In this document: positions 26,369 through 36,302 of the stretch, in pieces
How the letters are laid out: every line of letters begins with the position of its first letter
Position numbering within the stretch: position 1 is the first letter of the stretch
Assembly: GCA_020248405.1 (NCBI GenBank)
Contig: JADCHQ010000013.1
Span: forward strand, 1-60,285
Direction of reading: 5' to 3'
DNA from: Rhodocyclaceae bacterium
GTDB lineage: Bacteria; Pseudomonadota; Gammaproteobacteria; Burkholderiales; Ga0077523
Length of the DNA stretch: 60,285 nucleotides
The notes under the pieces: model-generated
What the model was told of the DNA's origin: nothing
What the model saw: only the letters and a program-made list of their open reading frames with translations
Databases searched by the model: none
Program-made: the position numbers and the translations under genes

Positions 26369-27607
26369 TCATCGCGCCAGGATGGTCACGCAGCACGCGG
26401 CCGACTCCGCGCCGATCAGCCCCCCGCCGTTCTCCGCCACGGCGACCTTCGCGCCGGGCACCTGCCGCGAACCGGCCTCGCCGCGCAGCTGCGTCACGAG
26501 CTCGTAGACCTGTCCCAGCCCCGTGGCGCCGATGGGGTGGCCCTTGCACTCGAGGCCGCCCGAGGGATTGACAGGCACCCGTCCTCCCAGGGCGGTCTCG
26601 CCCCGCTCCGCCATGGGGCCGCCCTCGCCGAACTCGCACAGCATGAGGTTCTCCACCTGCTGGATCTCGCCCAGCGCTGTGGCGTCGTGCACCTCGGCCA
26701 CCGAAACATCGGCAGGGGAAACCCCGGCCATCTCGTAGGCTCGCCTGGCTGCCACGTGCGAAACCTCGGCACGATAGTCGTTCGCGGCGCGCCGCCCGCC
26801 GCCAGCGAGCACGGAGGCGCGCAGTTCCACCGCCCGGCCGCGGCCCAGCCGGGCGAGCGCTTTCTCCGAACACACCACCGCGGCGGCTGCGCCGTCGGAG
26901 ATGGGGGAGCACATGGGAAGGGTGATGGGCCACGCCACCATGCGTGCGCCCATCACCTCCTCCACCGAGTAGGGCCGGCGGTACTGAGCCCGCGGATTGT
27001 GAACGGAGTGGTTGTGGTTCTTGGCGGACACCGCCGCGATCTGGCGCGGCGTGGTGCCGAAAGTGCGCATGTGGAACTTCGCGAAGGCCTGGTAGACGTC
27101 CATGAACACGCTGCGGGGACCGGTGCTCTCGTGCTCGGGCGGCGTGGGCACGCCCTCGCCCATGCGCATCAGGCCGGCCATGGTGGCGTCCACGCCGTGC
27201 ACGTCCCAGGATCCGTTGAAGATCGCGAAGGAGCGCGCCTTGTCGTCGATCACCATCTTCTCGGCTCCCACCGCGAGGACTACGTCGGCCATGCCGGCGC
27301 GCACCTGCATGGCCGCGAGGTAGAGCGCCGTCGACGCGCTGGCGCAGGCGTTGTCCACGTTGGTGACCGGCACGTTGCCGAAGGGCATCTCGCGCAGGGC
27401 GATCTCGCCGCGCACCGAGTGCTGGCCGTCCACCGCACCCTGGGCGGCGTTGGCAAAGAAGATCGCCTCCACCGCCTCCGCTCCGATGCCCGCATCCGCC
27501 AGCGCCTCGCGCACCGCCTGCTCGGCGAGGTCCTTCACGGACCGCTCCAGGAAGCGTCCGAACGGCGTCATGGAAACGCCAGCAACGTAGACCCTGCTCA
27601 TGGCCAA
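26369..27607 (-). CDS. SCP-x-type thiolase (lipid-transfer-protein thiolase-like)
   Basis: The 412-residue protein is a thiolase of the SCP-x/acetyl-CoA acetyltransferase-like branch. The active Cys is in NVDNACASASTAL near residue 88, the His motif HDATALGEIQ near residue 295, and ECKGHPIGATGLGQ near residue 350. Relatives cleave branched or side-chain 3-ketoacyl-CoAs such as those from steroids, or act as non-decarboxylating condensing enzymes. It is the first gene of the leftward operon and has a strong GGAGG site. Just upstream lie a TATCAT -10-like hexamer (27626-27631) and the TTGTCCGACAA operator. Confidence 0.88.
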   Translation of the reverse strand: MAMSRVYVAGVSMTPFGRFLERSVKDLAEQAVREALADAGIGAEAVEAIFFANAAQGAVDGQHSVRGEIALREMPFGNVPVTNVDNACASASTALYLAAMQVRAGMADVVLAVGAEKMVIDDKARSFAIFNGSWDVHGVDATMAGLMRMGEGVPTPPEHESTGPRSVFMDVYQAFAKFHMRTFGTTPRQIAAVSAKNHNHSVHNPRAQYRRPYSVEEVMGARMVAWPITLPMCSPISDGAAAAVVCSEKALARLGRGRAVELRASVLAGGGRRAANDYRAEVSHVAARRAYEMAGVSPADVSVAEVHDATALGEIQQVENLMLCEFGEGGPMAERGETALGGRVPVNPSGGLECKGHPIGATGLGQVYELVTQLRGEAGSRQVPGAKVAVAENGGGLIGAESAACCVTILAR

Positions 27608-27639
27608 CCTCCTAGACTGGCGTTTATGATACGTCCCGA

Positions 27640-27663
27640 TTGTCCGACAATAATGTCAGGCAC
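27640..27663. promoter_or_regulatory. Candidate GntR-family operator pair (27.6 kb)
   Basis: TTGTCCGACAA at 27640-27650 is a perfect palindrome around one central base, and it extends to 13 bp as ATTGTCCGACAAT. A weaker copy, ATGTCAGGCAC (27653-27663), has its centre 13 bp away. The form fits the TNGTNNNACNA type bound by FadR-subfamily GntR regulators. It lies between the divergent thiolase and surE genes. It would overlap the -35/-10 spacer of the leftward promoter if TATCAT at 27626-27631 is the -10, which suggests repression. Confidence 0.65.
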
Positions 27664-27701
27664 GTTGCCCCGCCACGAGAGCCGCCCACGGAGCCGCAAA
27701 C

Positions 27702-28499
27702 TTGAAGAACCGAATCCTGATCGCCAACGACGACGGCATCCACGCCCCCGGGCTGGCCGTCATGGAACGCATCGCCGCGACCCTCAGCGACGACGTGTGG
27801 GTGGTGGCGCCGGACTTCGAGCGCTCGGGCGCGTCGCGCTCGCTGTCGCTCGCCGATCCCATCCGGGTGAACCGCCTCGGGGAGAAGCGCTTCTCCCTGT
27901 TGCGCGGAACGCCCACCGACTGCGTGATCGTAGCCCTTCGGGAGATCATGAAGGACGAGCCGCCGACCCTGGTGCTGTCCGGAGTCAACCGCGGCGCCAA
28001 CCTCGCCGAGGAGCTCACTTACTCGGGAACGGTGGCGGTGGCCATGGAGGCCGCCACCATGGGGATCCGGTCGATCTCCATGAGTCAGCTGTTTCACAAG
28101 GGCGACGCGGTGAAGTGGGAAACGGCGCAGGCCCAGGCGCCCCGGGTGATCGAGGCGCTGCTCGCCCTGCCCTTCCGGCGCGGCGTGTTTCACAACGTCA
28201 ACTTCCCCGACGTGCCCCCGGCCGAGGTCAGGGGCGTGCGCGCCGCCCGCCAGGGCAACTGGGCGCGCATCGGGGTGGACGTCCACGGCCGCACCGACGC
28301 GCGCGGCTTCGACTACGCGTGGCTCGCCTTCTTCCACGAGATGGGCGAGCCGCCGGAGGACACCGACGTGGGCGCCGTGCGCCACGGCTTCATCTCGGTG
28401 ACGCCGCTGCACGCCGACATCACCCACCGCGACGGCCTGGCGCCGCTCGCGGCCGCCCTCGCCCCGCTGGGCGCACCCGCTCCGGAGGCCCACGGCTAG
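27702..28499 (+). CDS. surE: 5'/3'-nucleotidase SurE
   Basis: The TTG start at 27702 gives MKNRILIANDDGIHAPG, the canonical SurE N-terminus with its metal-binding Asp pair, and GGAG lies in front. The 265-residue product also shows VLSGVNRGANLAEELTYSGTVAVAMEA near residue 85, the second family signature. SurE removes phosphate from nucleoside monophosphates and some polyphosphates. Here it is not beside pcm/rpoS as in many proteobacteria; instead it shares a divergent control region with the thiolase operon. This hints at a pathway-specific phosphatase. Its stop overlaps the permease stop on the other strand. Confidence 0.93.
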   Translation: MKNRILIANDDGIHAPGLAVMERIAATLSDDVWVVAPDFERSGASRSLSLADPIRVNRLGEKRFSLLRGTPTDCVIVALREIMKDEPPTLVLSGVNRGANLAEELTYSGTVAVAMEAATMGIRSISMSQLFHKGDAVKWETAQAQAPRVIEALLALPFRRGVFHNVNFPDVPPAEVRGVRAARQGNWARIGVDVHGRTDARGFDYAWLAFFHEMGEPPEDTDVGAVRHGFISVTPLHADITHRDGLAPLAAALAPLGAPAPEAHG

Positions 28500-29464
28500 C
28501 GGCGTCGCAGCGTGACCATCCCGGCGCCGAACATGGCCGCGATGAGCAGCACGCCTTGGACGATGTACTGCCAGAAGGTCTGCACGCCGAGGATCGACAG
28601 ACCGTTGCTGATCACGCCGATCAGAAGCACGCCCACCAGCGTGCCCAGGATGTGGAACTGCCCAGGCCGCAGAGTGGAGGCGCCAATGAACACCGCGGCG
28701 AACGCGTTGAGCAGGTAGGTGTCTCCCACGCCCTGCGGCCGCCCCGCCCCGAGGTTGGCGGCCGCCACCATGCCGCCGAGCGCCGCGCAGGCGGCGGAGA
28801 TCCCCAGAGCCACCAGCGCGTAGCGCTTGATGGCGATGCCCGAGAGCCGGGCAGCCTCGCTGTTGCCGCCGATGGCGTAGAGGTTGCGCCCCGCCTGCGT
28901 GTGCTCGAGCAGCAGCCACAGCAGCAGCGCGACGCCGCCCATCACGATGACCGGATTGGGGATGCCCAGGGTGGCCTCCTGTCCAAGCGAGAGGAAGGCC
29001 TCCGGTATGCCGCCCAGGACGGTGCGCGACTCGGAGTAACCGAGGATCGCGCCGGTGATGATGGACCCCATGGCGAGGGTCTCGATGAACGCAGAGACGC
29101 CGAGGTAGCTCACCAGCGCGCCGTTGAGCACCCCCACCACCCCGGAGAGCAGCAGCACCCCCGCGACCGTGAGCCAGACGTGCGGATCGTCGCCCTGGTC
29201 CACCAGCAGCTTGCACACCACGTAGCCGCCGAGCGTGGCCATCGCAGCGATGGACAGGTCGAACAGGCCCATCACCAGGCACACCGTCAGGCCCGAGGCG
29301 ATGATGAGCAGGATGGAGGCCTGGTTGAGGACGTTGAGGAGGTTCAGCTTCGTGGGGAAGACGTCGGGGCGGGCCCAGCTGAAGCCCGCCACCAGCAGCA
29401 GCAGGAACAGGATGGTTCCGTAGCGCGCGAACCAGTTCACCAGGTCGAATCGGTCGTTGGCCAT
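28496..29464 (-). CDS. ABC transporter permease, RbsC-like
   Basis: The start at 29464 (MANDRFDLVNWF) is preferred over longer versions that overlap the ATPase gene. The 322-residue protein has eight to ten hydrophobic segments and the BPD_transp_2 signature GGMVAAANLGAGRPQGVGDTYLLNAFAAVFIGAST near residue 225. It forms the membrane channel of the importer with the ATPase at 29487 and the binding protein at 31088. Relatives carry ribose, galactose, autoinducer-2 and, in some bacteria, non-sugar solutes. It is the last gene of its operon. Confidence 0.9.
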   Translation of the reverse strand: MANDRFDLVNWFARYGTILFLLLLVAGFSWARPDVFPTKLNLLNVLNQASILLIIASGLTVCLVMGLFDLSIAAMATLGGYVVCKLLVDQGDDPHVWLTVAGVLLLSGVVGVLNGALVSYLGVSAFIETLAMGSIITGAILGYSESRTVLGGIPEAFLSLGQEATLGIPNPVIVMGGVALLLWLLLEHTQAGRNLYAIGGNSEAARLSGIAIKRYALVALGISAACAALGGMVAAANLGAGRPQGVGDTYLLNAFAAVFIGASTLRPGQFHILGTLVGVLLIGVISNGLSILGVQTFWQYIVQGVLLIAAMFGAGMVTLRRR

Positions 29465-29486
29465 GCGGGGTCCTCGCTCGATTGTG

Positions 29487-31040
<1,554 letters not shown>

Positions 31041-31087
31041 GAATTCGGGGGCGCCCGCCCTCCCGGGCGGACGCCCTGCGGCGAGGG

Positions 31088-32095
31088 TTACTTCGCCACC
31101 ACTTCACCCGTGAACGGCGTGCACTTGCTGAAGTCGGGATCCTGCCCGGCAGCCGGCAGGGTGTCCTTGGTCACCACGCAGGTGCGGGTCATGAGCGCGC
31201 GGAACGGCACCTTCTTGCCGTCGATGACGCTCGCCACCACTTCGGAAGTCTTCAGCGCGATGGAGCGCTTGGAGTAGGCGACCGACATCACATAGGAGGA
31301 ATTGCCCTTTCTCATCAGGTCGTAGACCGGCTGGATGCCGTCCATGCCCATGACGCGCACCTTGCCCGCCAGGCCGGCCTCCTCGATGGCGCGCACCGCG
31401 GGCGGCCCGAGCTCGTCCCAGCCCACGATCACGCCGTTGATGTCCTTGTTGGCCTGCAGCAGGGCGCGCATGCGGTTGAGCACGTCCTCCACCTGGCCGG
31501 GCACCTTGACCTCGACCTCGGTCACCTTGATGCCCTTGGCGTCGAACAGCGCGGCCTTGACGCCCTGGGTGCGGTCGCGAAGCGTCGGCAGTACGTTCCA
31601 GTTGAACAGCACCACGTGGCCCTTGTAGTCGAGGGAGGACTTCATCTCGTTGCCCACGATGACGCCGTCCACGGCGCCCGAGGCGCCGATGTCGGCGGTC
31701 ACGCCGGGGACGTCGCCGGAGAACGCGGACACGAAGGGGATGCTGGCCGCGTTGGCCGCCTTGATCACCGCACCCATCTGGTTGTTGTCCGACGCGATGT
31801 TGATGATCGCATCGAACTTGCGGTTGATGAAGTTGATGGCGGCGTTGTTGGTGGCGACCTGGTCACCCTTGCCGTCGTGCAGCTCGCAGGTCCATCCGCG
31901 CTTCTTGCAGTCCGCCATGACGGTGTCGGACATCTCCTGGATGGTGGGCGAGTTGTAGTTGACGGCCACCACGGCGACGTTGAGCTTGTCGGTGGACTTC
32001 TTGGCTGCCAGGGCGGCTCCGCTGGACACGCAGAGGGCCGCCGCGACCGCGACGCCCGCTGCGAGCGGCTTCAGAGACAGGGAATGGATGTACAT
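31088..32095 (-). CDS. Periplasmic substrate-binding protein, RbsB-like
   Basis: The start at 32095 is set by the strong GGAGGAG site in front and by a clear signal peptide after it (residues 1 to about 31, ending GAALAAKK). The mature part is a type-1 periplasmic binding protein of the Peripla_BP_4 group: LNVAVVAVNYNSPTIQEM at the start, INIASDNNQMG near residue 100 and WDELGPPAVRAIEEAG near residue 235. The ligand could be a sugar, polyol or another small polar compound; the genes around it do not look like sugar catabolism. It is the first gene of the importer operon, opposite gntR. Confidence 0.9.
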   Translation of the reverse strand: MYIHSLSLKPLAAGVAVAAALCVSSGAALAAKKSTDKLNVAVVAVNYNSPTIQEMSDTVMADCKKRGWTCELHDGKGDQVATNNAAINFINRKFDAIINIASDNNQMGAVIKAANAASIPFVSAFSGDVPGVTADIGASGAVDGVIVGNEMKSSLDYKGHVVLFNWNVLPTLRDRTQGVKAALFDAKGIKVTEVEVKVPGQVEDVLNRMRALLQANKDINGVIVGWDELGPPAVRAIEEAGLAGKVRVMGMDGIQPVYDLMRKGNSSYVMSVAYSKRSIALKTSEVVASVIDGKKVPFRALMTRTCVVTKDTLPAAGQDPDFSKCTPFTGEVVAK

Positions 32096-32264
32096 GTGCT
32101 CCTCCAGAGGTATGGTTTTCGTGCGCTGCTTCCCGCGAAAGAGGGCTCCCGGGAGAGCGCGGGACAAACGATGCGACGGTTGCGCCTTGGTGCCTTGAAG
32201 CAGACGACAGCCGCGGCGCACGGTGCCTGTCGCTGGAGCGTCCGCGGATACGAGCCCGCAAACG

Positions 32265-32294
32265 ATTCTAGGGAGCCGGCTGCACGCGCGTCAA
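32265..32294 (-). promoter_or_regulatory. Promoter of the importer operon
   Basis: On the minus strand TTGACG (32289-32294) and TAGAAT (32265-32270) are separated by 18 bp, each matching sigma-70 consensus in five of six positions. The predicted transcript would have a leader of about 160 nt before the binding-protein start at 32095. The candidate operator lies just upstream of the -35. Confidence 0.6.
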
Positions 32295-32310
32295 TGCGAA
32301 ACGGCGCGTC

Positions 32311-32334
32311 CTGTCGGACAATAACGTTTGACAA
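32311..32334. promoter_or_regulatory. Candidate GntR-family operator pair (gntR/importer region)
   Basis: CTGTCGGACAA (32311-32321) reads TTGTCCGACAG on the minus strand and differs from the other two strong sites at one end base. A weaker copy, ACGTTTGACAA (32324-32334), has its centre 13 bp away. The pair lies between gntR and the importer operon. The weak box contains the TTGACA that is the best -35 for gntR, so binding would be expected to repress gntR itself. Confidence 0.65.
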
Positions 32335-32357
32335 TCCGCACACCCGGCGAGGATACT
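32328..32357 (+). promoter_or_regulatory. Possible gntR promoter
   Basis: TTGACA (32328-32333, full consensus) is followed after 18 bp by GATACT (32352-32357), a four-of-six -10. Transcription would start only a few bases before the ATG at 32365, giving a nearly leaderless mRNA. The -35 lies inside the weaker operator box. Confidence 0.4.
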
Positions 32358-32364
32358 GCCAGCG

Positions 32365-33060
32365 ATGCCGCGCTCCGGGTCCACAGCCGATCGCAGGGAC
32401 TTCCCCGCCAGCGTCCCCGACAAGGTGGTGGACGCGGTGAACGAGGGCATCCTTCGCCGCCGGTTCAGCGCCGGCCAGCGGCTCGTGGAGGCGGACCTGG
32501 TCCAGGAACTGGGCGTGAGCCGGGGAACGGTGCGCGAGGCCCTCAAGAAGCTTTCCGCGGCCGGGGTGGTCCGCCTCGAGCCGCACCGCGGCGCCTTCAT
32601 CCGCTCCCTCACCCGCGGCGACGCCGCGCAGCTGCTGCTCGTGCTCGAGGCGCTTTGCGGCCTGGCGGCGCGGCTCGCCGCTGGCGCCATGGACGACGCG
32701 GGGCACCGCAGGCGCTTTGCCCGCACCGCCGAGGCGATCCTGTCCTTCGAGAGCAATCCGGAAGGGGCCGCCTTCCTCACCGAGAGGGCGCGCTTCTACC
32801 AGACCATGCTCGAGATCGCCGGCAACCGCGAGCTGGAGCGCGTCATGCCCCTGCCCCACATCCACCTCTTCCGCACCCAGTTCCACGGCATGCTGAGCCA
32901 CCGCGACCTGCGCGAGACCATCCGCGAGTATCAGGAGATCTGCGAGGCGATCCTCGCGGGCGACGCGCGCTTGGCGGAGCAGCGCATGTGCCGCCACATC
33001 CGCCGCACCGGCGAGCGCATACAGCGCCTTCCCGACAGCGCGTTCGCGCGCGACGACTGA
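32365..33060 (+). CDS. GntR-family transcriptional regulator, FadR/FCD subfamily
   Basis: The 231-residue protein has an N-terminal winged helix (residues about 15-85) with LVEADLVQELGVSRGTVREALKKLSAAGVVRLEPHRGAFI, the standard GntR recognition region. A C-terminal all-helical FCD domain (residues 95-220) has the usual His-rich metal/ligand site region (HIHLFRTQFH, MCRHIRRTG). FCD regulators bind carboxylates or similar effectors. The gene is divergent from the importer and lies in the middle of the region bearing TTGTCCGACAA sites. The palindrome in its own upstream region makes it the likely regulator of all three operons. Its stop is 8 bp from the convergent phosphatase stop. Confidence 0.92.
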   Translation: MPRSGSTADRRDFPASVPDKVVDAVNEGILRRRFSAGQRLVEADLVQELGVSRGTVREALKKLSAAGVVRLEPHRGAFIRSLTRGDAAQLLLVLEALCGLAARLAAGAMDDAGHRRRFARTAEAILSFESNPEGAAFLTERARFYQTMLEIAGNRELERVMPLPHIHLFRTQFHGMLSHRDLRETIREYQEICEAILAGDARLAEQRMCRHIRRTGERIQRLPDSAFARDD

Positions 33061-33068
33061 GACGGCGC

Positions 33069-33779
33069 TCACCGATCGAGCCTCGCCAGGCGCTCGCGCG
33101 CGATGCGCTCGGTGACCGTGAGGTAGTTCTCCAGCTTGGCGTGGTTGTAGGGCGTCACGTTGATCGCCCTCACCAGCCGCCTCACGATCTCCCCGTCAAT
33201 CACGTCCGCGTCGATGATGTTCACGCAGCCGGCGTCCTGCTCGAACGCGCCCATCCCCGCCAACCCGCCGCGGGTCACCCAAGACAGGAGCATGGCATTG
33301 GTCCCGCCGTGGGCCACCACCAACGCGGTGGCCCACCCGGGGCGCCGCAGCAGCGCCTCGAAGGCGGGCACTACGCGGCGCTCGAAGTCAGCGAAGGTCT
33401 CACCGCCCGGGAATCCGGCCCCGGGCAGGACTGCACGCTCCATGCCGTAGACGAACTCGGCCTCGATACGTTCGGGCGATATGCCCTCCAGGCTGCCGCC
33501 CCGCAGTTCCTCGAGTTCGGTGATCTGCATCAGGGCAACCCCGCGTCCCTGCAGCACGGTCTCCGCCGTCTGCCGGGTGCGGGTCTTTCCGGTGTGCACG
33601 GCCAGGTCGAAGGGCACGGAGGCGAGCATGCCGGCCATGTGCAGGGCCTGCTGCTCCCCCTCTGGCGTCAGGGAAACGTCCGAGAACACGGTGGACCCGT
33701 CGGGGCGCACGTAGCTCACCTCGCCGTGGCGCATCAGGTAGACGCGGCGGCGGCCGCGCGTGCCGGGCAGCCCGCTCAC
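33069..33779 (-). CDS. Histidine phosphatase family protein (phosphoglycerate-mutase-like)
   Basis: The 236-residue protein has the RHG motif [10 protein letters not shown] near residue 14, the second Arg in [12 protein letters not shown] near residue 62, a Glu in [11 protein letters not shown] near residue 90 and the second catalytic His in [13 protein letters not shown] near residue 150. This is the full active site of a phosphohistidine phosphatase/mutase. The first ATG overlaps the acyl-CoA dehydrogenase stop by 4 bp, so the pair is co-translated. With SurE it is one of two phosphatase-type enzymes in the region, which supports a phosphorylated pathway intermediate. Confidence 0.88.
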   Translation of the reverse strand: MSGLPGTRGRRRVYLMRHGEVSYVRPDGSTVFSDVSLTPEGEQQALHMAGMLASVPFDLAVHTGKTRTRQTAETVLQGRGVALMQITELEELRGGSLEGISPERIEAEFVYGMERAVLPGAGFPGGETFADFERRVVPAFEALLRRPGWATALVVAHGGTNAMLLSWVTRGGLAGMGAFEQDAGCVNIIDADVIDGEIVRRLVRAINVTPYNHAKLENYLTVTERIARERLARLDR

Positions 33780-34984
33780 CGGTGCAGGTGCTTCTTGAGC
33801 TCGATGCGCGCCACCTGGTTGCGGTGCACCTCGTCGGGACCATCAGCGAGGCGCAGCAGGCGGGCTGTCGCGTAGGCCATGGACAGGCCGAAATCGTCGG
33901 TCACACCGCCGCCCCCGTGGGCCTGGATAGCCCAGTCGATCACCTGGCAGGCCATGTTGGGCGCAGCCACCTTGATCATGGCGATCTCGGCCTTGGCCTC
34001 CTTGTTGCCCACGTTGTCCATCATCCACGCCGCCTTGAGGGTCAGAAGCCGCGCCTGCTCGATCATGATGCGCGACTCCGCGATGCGCTCCTGGGTGACG
34101 GTCTGCTCCGCCACCGGCTTTCCGAAGGCCACGCGCGACAGGGTGCGGCGGCACATCTTCTCAAGGGAGCGCTCGGCGAGGCCGATCAGACGCATGCAGT
34201 GGTGGATCCGGCCGGGCCCCAGCCGCCCCTGGGCGATCTCGAAACCGCGCCCCTCGCCGAGCAGCATGTTCGACAGCGGCACCTTCACGTCCCTGAAGAG
34301 CACCTGGGCGTGCCCGTGGGGCGCCTCATCGAAGCCGAACACCGGCAGGATCTTCTCGATGGTGATGCCAGGCGTGTCGAGCGGCACCAGCACCATGGAC
34401 TGCTGCCTGTGGCGGTCGGGATTGTCCGGATCGGTCTTGCCCATGAAGACCAGGATCCTGCAGCGCGGATCCGGCGCGCCGGAGGTCCACCACTTGCGCC
34501 CGTTGATGAGGTAGTGGTCTGCCCGGCGCTCGATGCGCGCCTCGATGTTGGTGGCGTCGGAAGACGCCACGGCGGGCTCGGTCATAGCAAAGGCTGAGCG
34601 GATACGCCCATCGAGCAGCGGCTCGAGCCATTGCTTCTTCTGCTCCTCGGTGCCGTAGCGCAGCAGCACCTCCATGTTGCCCGTGTCGGGCGCTGAGCAG
34701 TTGAAGGGCTCGGATCCGAAAGGCGAGCGCCCCATGATCTCGGCCAGCGGGGCGTACTCGAGGTTGGTGAGGGTGCCGCCGTGCGCCCTGGGCTGCCAGA
34801 GGTTCCAGAGGCCCGCCGCCCTGGCCTTCTGCTTGAGCTCGTCCATGAGCGGCGGCGGGCTCCAGCGATCGCCCTCGGCGATCTGGGCGAGCATCTGCTG
34901 CTCGGCCGGAACGATGTGCTCCTCCAGGAAGTCGCGCACGCGCTTCTGGAGTTCCTTGACCTTCGGGGTGTAGTCGAAATCCAT
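33776..34984 (-). CDS. Acyl-CoA dehydrogenase, ACAD10/11-like
   Basis: The 402-residue protein has the acyl-CoA dehydrogenase core: [19 protein letters not shown] near residue 135, GRKWWTSGA near residue 162 and [15 protein letters not shown] near residue 355. The segment that normally reads YEGTSE with the catalytic Glu reads ADGPDEVH here, placing Asp at that position. The same ADGPDEVH motif is typical of ACAD10/ACAD11 and LvaC-type proteins. Some of these act on 4-phospho-acyl-CoA and eliminate phosphate (family knowledge; assignment here inferred). It overlaps the histidine phosphatase gene. The DUF3237 gene lies 42 bp upstream. Confidence 0.88.
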   Translation of the reverse strand: MDFDYTPKVKELQKRVRDFLEEHIVPAEQQMLAQIAEGDRWSPPPLMDELKQKARAAGLWNLWQPRAHGGTLTNLEYAPLAEIMGRSPFGSEPFNCSAPDTGNMEVLLRYGTEEQKKQWLEPLLDGRIRSAFAMTEPAVASSDATNIEARIERRADHYLINGRKWWTSGAPDPRCRILVFMGKTDPDNPDRHRQQSMVLVPLDTPGITIEKILPVFGFDEAPHGHAQVLFRDVKVPLSNMLLGEGRGFEIAQGRLGPGRIHHCMRLIGLAERSLEKMCRRTLSRVAFGKPVAEQTVTQERIAESRIMIEQARLLTLKAAWMMDNVGNKEAKAEIAMIKVAAPNMACQVIDWAIQAHGGGGVTDDFGLSMAYATARLLRLADGPDEVHRNQVARIELKKHLHR

Positions 34985-35026
34985 GGTTTTGGTCCTGTTC
35001 CGTGAAGTTGGGGCGCGCCGCGGGGG

Positions 35027-35485
35027 CTAGAGGATCTCGAACACCGAGTAGCGCGGGCCGACGGCCAGCCGCTCGCCAATCCCCACGGCGATGATGTTGT
35101 TCAGCCACGCGTACGCCGCGGCTCCAGTCTCGAAGGCCGGCACGATGCGGAAGTAGTACTCGGAGGGCTCGACGGGCTCGCCGCGCGCCAGCCGGGCGAG
35201 GACCGCAGGCGGGCCGTGCCGCACACCGCGGTAGCTCATGAAGATGCGGGCGCCGTCGTCGGTCTCGAGGGTGAGGCGGACATCCAGTACCAGCGAGCCG
35301 TCGTTGCGCACCAGCGCCCAGTCGGCCCCGCCAGCGGGCAGGACGCGGCCGCGCAGGCGCTCGCCGGCGAACCGGCCACCGTTGACCGCGACGATCTTGC
35401 GAACGCCCGCGGGCGTGGGCTCGTTCACTTGCGGCGGATCGAGGTCGGCCTCGATAACGAAAAGCGGTCTCGACCTCAGTTCCAT
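35027..35485 (-). CDS. DUF3237 family protein
   Basis: The 152-residue protein matches the small beta-barrel DUF3237 family. It begins ELRSRPLFVIEADLDPPQVN, has GGADWALVRNDGSLVLDVRLTLETDDGARIFMSYRGVRHGP near the centre and ends VAVGPRYSVFEIL-like (here LAVGPRYSVFEIL). Function is not established; members often sit beside aromatic- or CoA-ester-degradation genes. It leads a short leftward operon with the ACAD10/11-like dehydrogenase and the phosphatase, and is divergent from the FabL-like SDR gene with 62 bp between them. Confidence 0.85.
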   Translation of the reverse strand: MELRSRPLFVIEADLDPPQVNEPTPAGVRKIVAVNGGRFAGERLRGRVLPAGGADWALVRNDGSLVLDVRLTLETDDGARIFMSYRGVRHGPPAVLARLARGEPVEPSEYYFRIVPAFETGAAAYAWLNNIIAVGIGERLAVGPRYSVFEIL

Positions 35486-35547
35486 CGGGGGCCCGCCTGA
35501 CCTAACATCCGCGCCTTCGAACCCAACCGGCCGCGGGGAGCGCGCAC

Positions 35548-36288
35548 ATGAACATACTGATCACCGGCGGAACCCGCGGCATCGGGCTGGCCATCGCGCT
35601 GCACTTCGCGAAGCCGGGCGCGAAGATCTTCCTCGCCTACGCATCCGACTCGGCGGCAGCCGCCTCGGCCATGGCCGCCGTGACCGCCCGGGGCGCGCAG
35701 TGCCGCGTCATCCGCCAGGACGTGGGCTCGCCCGAGGGCTGCAGGGCGCTGCTCGAGGAGGTGGGGCGGCACGCTGCGCACCTGGACCTTCTGGTGCACT
35801 GCGCCGTCAAGGTGGTGGCTGCGCCGACGCTGGAGATGGATCCCCGCGCGTTCATGGAGGCGCTCAACGTGAACGGCTCCGCGCTGCTGTTCCTCGCACA
35901 GGCGGGGCTGCCGCTGCTCAGGCGCGGCAGTTCGGTGATCTTCCTCTCCAGCCGCGGGGGGCGCATCGTGGTACGGAACTACGCCGCCATCGGCGCCGGC
36001 AAGGCGCTTGCGGAGTGCCTGATGCGCTACCTGGCCGTGGAGCTGGCGCCGAGGGGCATCCGCATCAACACGGTGGCGCCGGGCATCGTCGACACCGCGG
36101 CGGTTCGCACCCTGTTCGGCGACGAGACCGGCAAGCTGCTGCAGCACGCCGCCGAGTCCAATCCGAGCGGGCGCGGCATCCAGGACGCGGACTACTGTAA
36201 CCTGATCGAATTCCTCGCAAGCCCGGGCGCGGAGATGATCCAGGGCCAGGTTGTGTTCGTGAACGGCGGCGCGAACCTGTCGGCCTGA
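35548..36288 (+). CDS. SDR with YX6K active site (FabL/enoyl-reductase-like)
   Basis: The 246-residue protein starts MNILITGGTRGIGLAIAL and has a Rossmann fold. The active site reads SSRGGRIVVRNYAAIGAGKALAE, where Tyr and Lys are separated by six residues. Classical SDRs have YX3K; YX6K is the hallmark of enoyl-ACP/CoA reductases such as FabI and FabL. The usual NNAG is replaced by VHCAVK, also seen in that branch. It probably reduces an enoyl thioester with NAD(P)H. It is the only rightward gene in the carboxylase region, set between two leftward transcription units. Confidence 0.82.
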   Translation: MNILITGGTRGIGLAIALHFAKPGAKIFLAYASDSAAAASAMAAVTARGAQCRVIRQDVGSPEGCRALLEEVGRHAAHLDLLVHCAVKVVAAPTLEMDPRAFMEALNVNGSALLFLAQAGLPLLRRGSSVIFLSSRGGRIVVRNYAAIGAGKALAECLMRYLAVELAPRGIRINTVAPGIVDTAAVRTLFGDETGKLLQHAAESNPSGRGIQDADYCNLIEFLASPGAEMIQGQVVFVNGGANLSA

Positions 36289-36302
36289 GCCGGCGAGCCG
36301 CA

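Noticed and set aside
33741..33765. A GC-rich stretch near the phosphatase start as a regulatory palindrome
   Set aside because: It is inside the phosphatase coding sequence and is explained by Arg/Gly codons.
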